This document shows positions 59,248-64,000 of a stretch of 64,000 nt of DNA, piece by piece; position 1 is the stretch's first letter, and the number at the start of each line of letters is the position of its first letter. Position numbers and translations under genes: made by a program. Where the stretch lies: positions 34,203,483 through 34,267,482 of the forward strand of contig ML677343.1 of the NCBI GenBank assembly GCA_007922305.1. Direction: 5' to 3'. Source of the stretch: Dermatemys mawii (taxonomy: Eukaryota; Chordata; Testudines; Dermatemydidae). The notes under the pieces were generated by a model. It was given only the letters and a program-made list of their open reading frames with translations. It was not told the DNA's origin and ran no database searches.

Positions 59248-60202
59248 TTACTCTGCCAACCCCAAACGGACTGACCTCACCTACACTACAAACACCTCAC
59301 CTCCTTTTGTGACCTATTCACTTTCAGCCACGTGATTCCATCTACCACTATTAGAAGACAACAAGGGGGAGAAATAGGTTGTGGACTTCACCCTGTCTCT
59401 CCTCTCTGATCCATGCGTCGGTGTGCACATAGCGTATACTCACACAGGCCCTTGGCACGGTACCAGTCAAGAGGTTCCATATCCTCGTGTGCTCTTTCAC
59501 ATTTAGCCGACTCCCCAGAAAGACTGCCACCCACATCGAATCTAAGAACCACTTTACAGACTTTTACAGCCCTTTCCTCGGAAGGTACGTCTGCATTTAG
59601 CTGCGAGGTCTGATTCCAAGCTTGTGAAGACATACCTATGCTAGCTCTGCTTGAGGTGGTGCACTAAACATATCCATTTATCCAGAATGGATGGTGGCTT
59701 GAACTAGCCACCTGGCTATATACCCAAGCGGTCCAGATGAGTTTGTACTCAGGTAGCTAGCCTGAGCTACCACATGTGCTACCCTAGCTACTCTGCTATT
59801 TTAGCATGCTAGCTTGACCAGAGCTAGTGTGGGTATGTCTGCATACACTGGGAATTGCACCTCCCTGCTCAGATGTAGACATACCATTACTCACAGGCTA
59901 TCATCTCAACCTACACCTTCGCTTAACCATTTGAATCCTCTTATATTCCACCCTGTTGCTGACATTGTCCTTTGTAATAAAAGCCTTGTGCTCTGCTATT
60001 GACAACCTACTCAGTTATGCATAGAAATGATTCATACTGCAGCCTGAATGCACCTATTCTTTACTGTCAGACATGAGGGTGCAAAAATCCAGATGTCCTC
60101 ATGCTGTGATCACAGCTCTGTCACTCACATCAAACTGATCCTCACGTGGCATAATACTGCAAACACAGATTTCCTCAACAGGTCCAACTGCTGCTGCCAC
60201 CA

Positions 60203-60244
60203 TTTAATGTGACTTTTTAATGTGACTTTTTAATGTGACTTTAA
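60203..60244 (+). repeat. 13-bp tandem repeat, three units
   Basis: The unit TTTTTAATGTGAC occurs three times; the first is short by two T. Confidence 0.9.
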
Positions 60245-60563
60245 TATTGTTTACATGGAATCCTGTGGGTGAGTGTGAATGGGGTGTAAAAGGTGATGAT
60301 GTGTCAGGCATTGCCTCCAATAATCATGCCTACTGGTTGGAGTGGAGGTCACAGTTAGGCATAGGTTGGGGCTGGGCCAAATATGGTTCTGGCATCAAGA
60401 TCTGGGGGCAGACTAGGGTGAAAACCGAGAACAGAGTCCATAGACAAGCCAGGATCAGAACTGTAGCCAGAGTGTAGGGTGCAGGCCAGAGGTGGGAGCC
60501 AAGTGGTCAGAGATCAAAGACAAGAAAAGTTGATACCAGAGCCGGAGTCCAGACATGTGCATG

Positions 60564-60697
60564 GGCAACCTGAATTCTGCATTTCCTGGTTTTCAGAAGT
60601 TTTGAGTTTTGCTCAGTTCAGTGTTCTGCAAGGTGGACATACCATCACACAACCTCAACTCTATGTTAATATAGCTTTTTGCCTTTGAATTTTCATA
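60564..60697 (-). repeat. Right arm of long inverted repeat
   Basis: It is the inverted counterpart of 58853-58983 (see that entry). Adjacent to its inner side is sequence rich in GACTCTGG-like words on the - strand. The overall arrangement could be two copies of one repeat placed head to head. Confidence 0.8.
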
Positions 60698-62305
60698 GGG
60701 ATTCTCCTATAGTGGTCGTGTGTTTCTGGTTATGATGGGGGTTGCTGGGATTTTGTCAAATCCCCTGAGTACAGAAATAGAAAAGCTTTTTCCTTTTCTT
60801 TCTCTTCATATTTCTCCCCAGAAAGGCTAAAACAAGATCACTAGTTTCCCATTTGTGACCATTTCAGATATTCTTTCTAATAATTGAATGAAGGTTGTAG
60901 TGTTTCTCTGGTGTCTGTGAATGCTCTAAAAGACTTGTTTAGGTACATTGAAAAATTCTCAGAATAATAAAGTGGGCAAAGTGTGGCAGGGAAAAAAGTG
61001 TTTCTAATCCCCCTCCCCCTTACAAATTCTTTATAGCAATCCTTGACAGCTGCCTAAGAGCTAGGGTTTCTCACACTGAGAAAGTGAGACTCTAAATAAA
61101 TCCGTACAGCACACCTGGAAAGAATAAAGTGCCTTGCTAGACTTTGCAATCAATGCATATCTGGTTGATGTGGGACAATGAGTCACTGCTGCATGAGCAG
61201 AATGGCAGAGGAATGCTCTTTTAATTCTTAATCTTCTGTAACAATTTATTTTGAGAATATTTGTAAAGTATTTGATAGTATCTCACTGCCAAGGTGGAGT
61301 AGAAAGGTTCCCCTTTTTATTATTATGGTGCAGCAGTTGTCAAGGTCAGTTAAAGGTGTAAATGTCTCAGTATAAGCCCAAATTTCAACCCCTCAACTAT
61401 TTCCACCAAAAGAAATTGATCTTCCCGAGATGCTGCATCTCATCCCAGGACAGAAGTTTTCTGGGAAGTTTGGAAAAAATTAAACAGCCTTTAAATTATT
61501 GTATTTTGACAATCTAGCTGCAGTTTGCTTTTTGAAAGCTATTTTCCTGCCTCTTTTTTTGACTGTTAATTGCTAGCCACAAATTCCAAATATGGTTTGT
61601 ATTGCAGATGCAGAGAAGGACCTTTTAGCATTTTGTTTTTGTTTTTGGGATGGGGGATGAAGGGTTGAGGGGAAAAAAAGTTGTTGAAATGTCTAAAGAG
61701 CAACTTTTGAAACATATGTACATATAAGCTGGCCGCCTTCTGACTCCTGATACCAGGCTGAGGCTGAGCCAGAGCTGGGAGGAGTAGCAGACCATGAGAA
61801 GTGGACAGCTGGGGACCAAGAGGGCCATAGACTGGGAAGCACATTGATAAGATGCAGGGAGCATGTTTCTCCTTCTCAATTTATTGCACCAGAGACGGTG
61901 TGGCATTAGGTTTCTCATATATATGCTGTCTGTGCATTTCATCAGGGCCTCATTTTGAAAAGGATTGAGAGGAACAGTGGAGTCTGGGTCATGAATGCAA
62001 AATATCAGCACCCCAGAACTTCATTCACTTTCATACATCTTCCCCCCGCCACCCCAGGAGTGTGTTACTCCATTTGGAGTTGGTCAGTGTAGTTCATTAA
62101 TCAGCAGGCAGTGTAACTGTTGAGACAAGTACTTCCTTCCAAAGGCTAAGTGGGTATCTGTAAAATTTTACAGGGATGACATATACATGAGTATACAACA
62201 TGCTCTCTTCCTTAAGTGCTAAAAAACTCAAGTGCAAAAACTGAGAGGAAGGGTTTTTCAGAGCCCATGTACACCAGAATCAGCAAAGTATTTCAGTTAA
62301 TAGAA
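60698..62305. other. Unassigned non-coding DNA
   Basis: No gene or clear repeat seen. The - strand frame at 61625-62011 resembles no known protein. Confidence 0.45.
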
Positions 62306-63850
62306 ATGTAGGGCTGGAAGAGAGCTCAAGAGGTCATCTAGTCCACCCCTCGGTGCTGAGACAGGGCCAAGTAAACCTAGACCAACTGTCATAAGTGTGA
62401 AGTAGCCTAGAATTATTGTTTACCTGTAAGGGGTTAAGCTAAAGGTAACCTGAGAGGTGGACAATTGACCAATGAGAAATTCCTCAGGAGACAAAGGATT
62501 TTAAGTTTCCACCTCTCAGGTTACCTTTAGCTTAACCCCTTACAGGTAAACAATAATTCTAGGCTACTTCACACCTATGACACCATCCCTGGCAGATGTC
62601 TGTCCAACCTGCTTTTAAAAACCTTACATGATGGGAATTCTACTACCTCCCTTGGAAGTCTGTTCCAGAGCTTAACTATCTTTAGAGTTAGAAAGCTTTT
62701 TCTAATATCTAACCGCAATCTCCCTTGCTGCATATTGGGCCCCTTACTACTTGTTCTACCTTCTGTGGATAGGGAGAACAACTGATCACAGTCCTCTTTG
62801 TGACATCCCTTAACTTATCTGAATACTGTTATCAGGTCTCTCCTACTCCTCACTCTTCTTTTCTCAAGATTAACATGCCCAGGTGTTTTTTTAACCTTTC
62901 CTCATACATCGAGTTTTCTAAACCTTTTATCATTCTTGTTGCTCTCCCCTGGATTCTCTCCAGTTTGTCCACATCTTTTCCAAAATGTGGCACCCAGAAT
63001 TGGACACAGGACTCGAGCTGAGGCCTCACCCAGTGTTGAGTAGTGTGTGACAATTAAACACTCCTTTTAATACATCCCAGAATGACATTGGCCTTGTTAG
63101 CAAATGTATGACTCATGTATGTATCGTTGACTCATATTCGATTTGTGATCCACAAAATGTATCATTGACTCATTCGATTTGTGATCCACTGTAACTCCCA
63201 GATCCTTTTCAGCAGTACTACCACCTAGCCAGTTATTCCCCATTTTGTACTTGCACATTTGGTTTTTCCTTCCTAAGAGCAGTATAGTTGTCTTTATTGA
63301 ATTTCATTTTGTTGATTTCAGATCAGTTCTGCAATGTCAAGGCATTTTGAATTCTAATTTTGCCCTCCCAAGTGCTTGCAACCCCTCCCATGTCATTCCC
63401 AAATTTAATTAGCTTACACTACACTCCATTGTCCATGTTGTTAGTTAAAATACTGAATAGTACTGGATCCAAGACTGATCCCAGAGGGATCCCTGTAAAT
63501 TCTTGTTCCAATTCTTACATTGATAACTTCTCTCTCAGTACAGTCTTGCAAACAGTTTTGCCTCCATCTTATAGTAATTTTGTCTAGACCATGTTTCCCC
63601 ATTTTGCTTATGAGAGTGTCACATGGGACTGTCAAAAACCACACTGAAATCAAGATATATCATGTCTACTGCTTCCCACCTATCCACTAGGCTAGTAACC
63701 TTGACAAAGAAGGAAATGAGGTTGGTTTGGCATGATTTGTTCTTGACAAATCCATGCTGGCAATTTCTTATAACCCTATTATCCTCTAGGTGCTTACATA
63801 TTGATTGCCTAATAATTTGTTCCATATCATTCCAAGTATCAAAGTTACAT
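62306..63850 (-). mobile_element. CR1 LINE 3' part, - strand, with MITE inserted
   Basis: The + strand begins with the CR1 3' end ('gaaatgtagggctggaagag', 'aggtcatctagtcc') and, after the MITE at 62387-62582, runs antisense through the ORF2 C-terminus. On the - strand, 'FRLDIRK'-like sequence at 62575-62781 reads 'RLRLDIRKSFLTL' and 'WNRLPREVVEFP'. Frames at 62850-63053 give 'RPQLESCVQFWVPHFGKD' and 'DKLERIQGRATRMIKGLEN'. Reverse transcriptase reaches 63825 ('KSCQTNLISFF', then 'DMIYLDFSVVFDS', where YLDFSKAFD is expected). The copy is 5'-truncated near 63850 and disrupted by stops. Confidence 0.9.
62387..62582. mobile_element. MITE with 74-bp near-perfect inverted arms
   Basis: The left arm (62387-62460) and the complement of the right arm (62509-62582) are identical except at one position (A/G at the eighth base). 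The arms enclose a 48-bp centre. The total is 196 bp. It interrupts the CR1 3' end. Flanking bases do not give a clear target duplication, although ACCAAC (left) and ACCATC (right) overlap the ends. It belongs to no superfamily that I can name with certainty. Confidence 0.95.
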
Positions 63851-64000
63851 GCTTAAGTGCTTTGCTGAGTTGGGGCTTTACAGCATAGTATTTCTGTACA
63901 TTTTTCCTCCATGTAAAATTAGTTCTGATCTGGTATAGTCAGTGTTAGAGGGACACCTTGGTGCATACTTTATGAAATATATATTTACCAAAATGTCTTC
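63851..64000. other. Unassigned end of window
   Basis: Short AT-rich tail without a recognisable feature; the CR1 may or may not continue. Confidence 0.4.

Noticed and set aside
1..64000. Protein-coding genes of the host, including the longer open frames such as 58086-58520, 36484-36972 and 38937-39608
   Set aside because: The first is an unrecognisable low-complexity reading overlapping others on both strands; the latter two are L2-type LINE relics. None shows exon architecture with credible splice signals.

Overview
This window looks like non-coding vertebrate nuclear DNA, most likely from a turtle (Testudines); a crocodilian is less likely. It is AT-rich with no gene-dense stretch. Every protein-like reading longer than chance belongs to a decayed transposable element. 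The repeat mixture is CR1-clade LINEs with the sauropsid CR1 3' end, L2-type LINEs, MIR-like SINEs, hAT and Harbinger elements and their MITEs, and a DIRS gag relic. I found no host exon, rRNA, tRNA or CRISPR array that I can defend. Most open frames are short and overlap on both strands, as expected by chance.

Layout. 1-10 kb: a Harbinger-type MITE remnant, an 877-bp hAT element with perfect-style ends, a MIR, a + strand CR1 carrying a small inserted MITE, and two short LINE/CR1 pieces. 10.6-17.6 kb: a small hAT, then a long decayed L1-type LINE with recognisable ORF1, endonuclease, reverse transcriptase and C-terminal parts, a CR1/L3 fragment, a DIRS-type gag (LAP2-alpha-like domain) relic, and a Harbinger-type MITE with a second MITE nested inside. 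17.8-26.7 kb: a MIR, two candidate solo LTRs (one with a strong hairpin beside a TATA box), a CR1 3' end, a SINE-like insertion with a 13-bp target duplication, a 1.8-kb CR1/L3 LINE, and a hAT element. 26.7-31 kb: mostly unassigned, with one fold-back repeat.

31.24-33.89 kb holds a complete but decayed PIF/Harbinger transposon. It has terminal inverted repeats, a TAA target duplication, a transposase on the + strand with all three DDE positions visible, and a Myb/SANT-like partner gene on the - strand. 35.9-39.8 kb is a cluster of L2-type LINE relics in the same orientation, one split by a 0.7-kb LTR-like insert. 45.6-48.1 kb has a hAT element with a perfect 8-bp target duplication. Inside it sits a roughly 180-bp repeat that recurs 2.2 kb downstream, where it abuts a solo LTR.

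48.4-56.4 kb is strikingly poor in recognisable repeats. 58.8-60.7 kb contains a roughly 130-bp inverted repeat flanking a 36-bp minisatellite that is broken by an assembly gap. 62.3-63.85 kb is a - strand CR1 interrupted by a 196-bp MITE whose 74-bp arms differ at one base.

The features do not work together as a pathway; they are independent insertions. Their nesting gives a relative age order: L1 before the dispersed repeat inside it, CR1 before the MITEs inside it, L2 before the LTR-like insert, and the Harbinger MITE before its nested passenger. All assignments rest on reading the sequence against remembered family features. No database search was possible, so family names are statements of resemblance.
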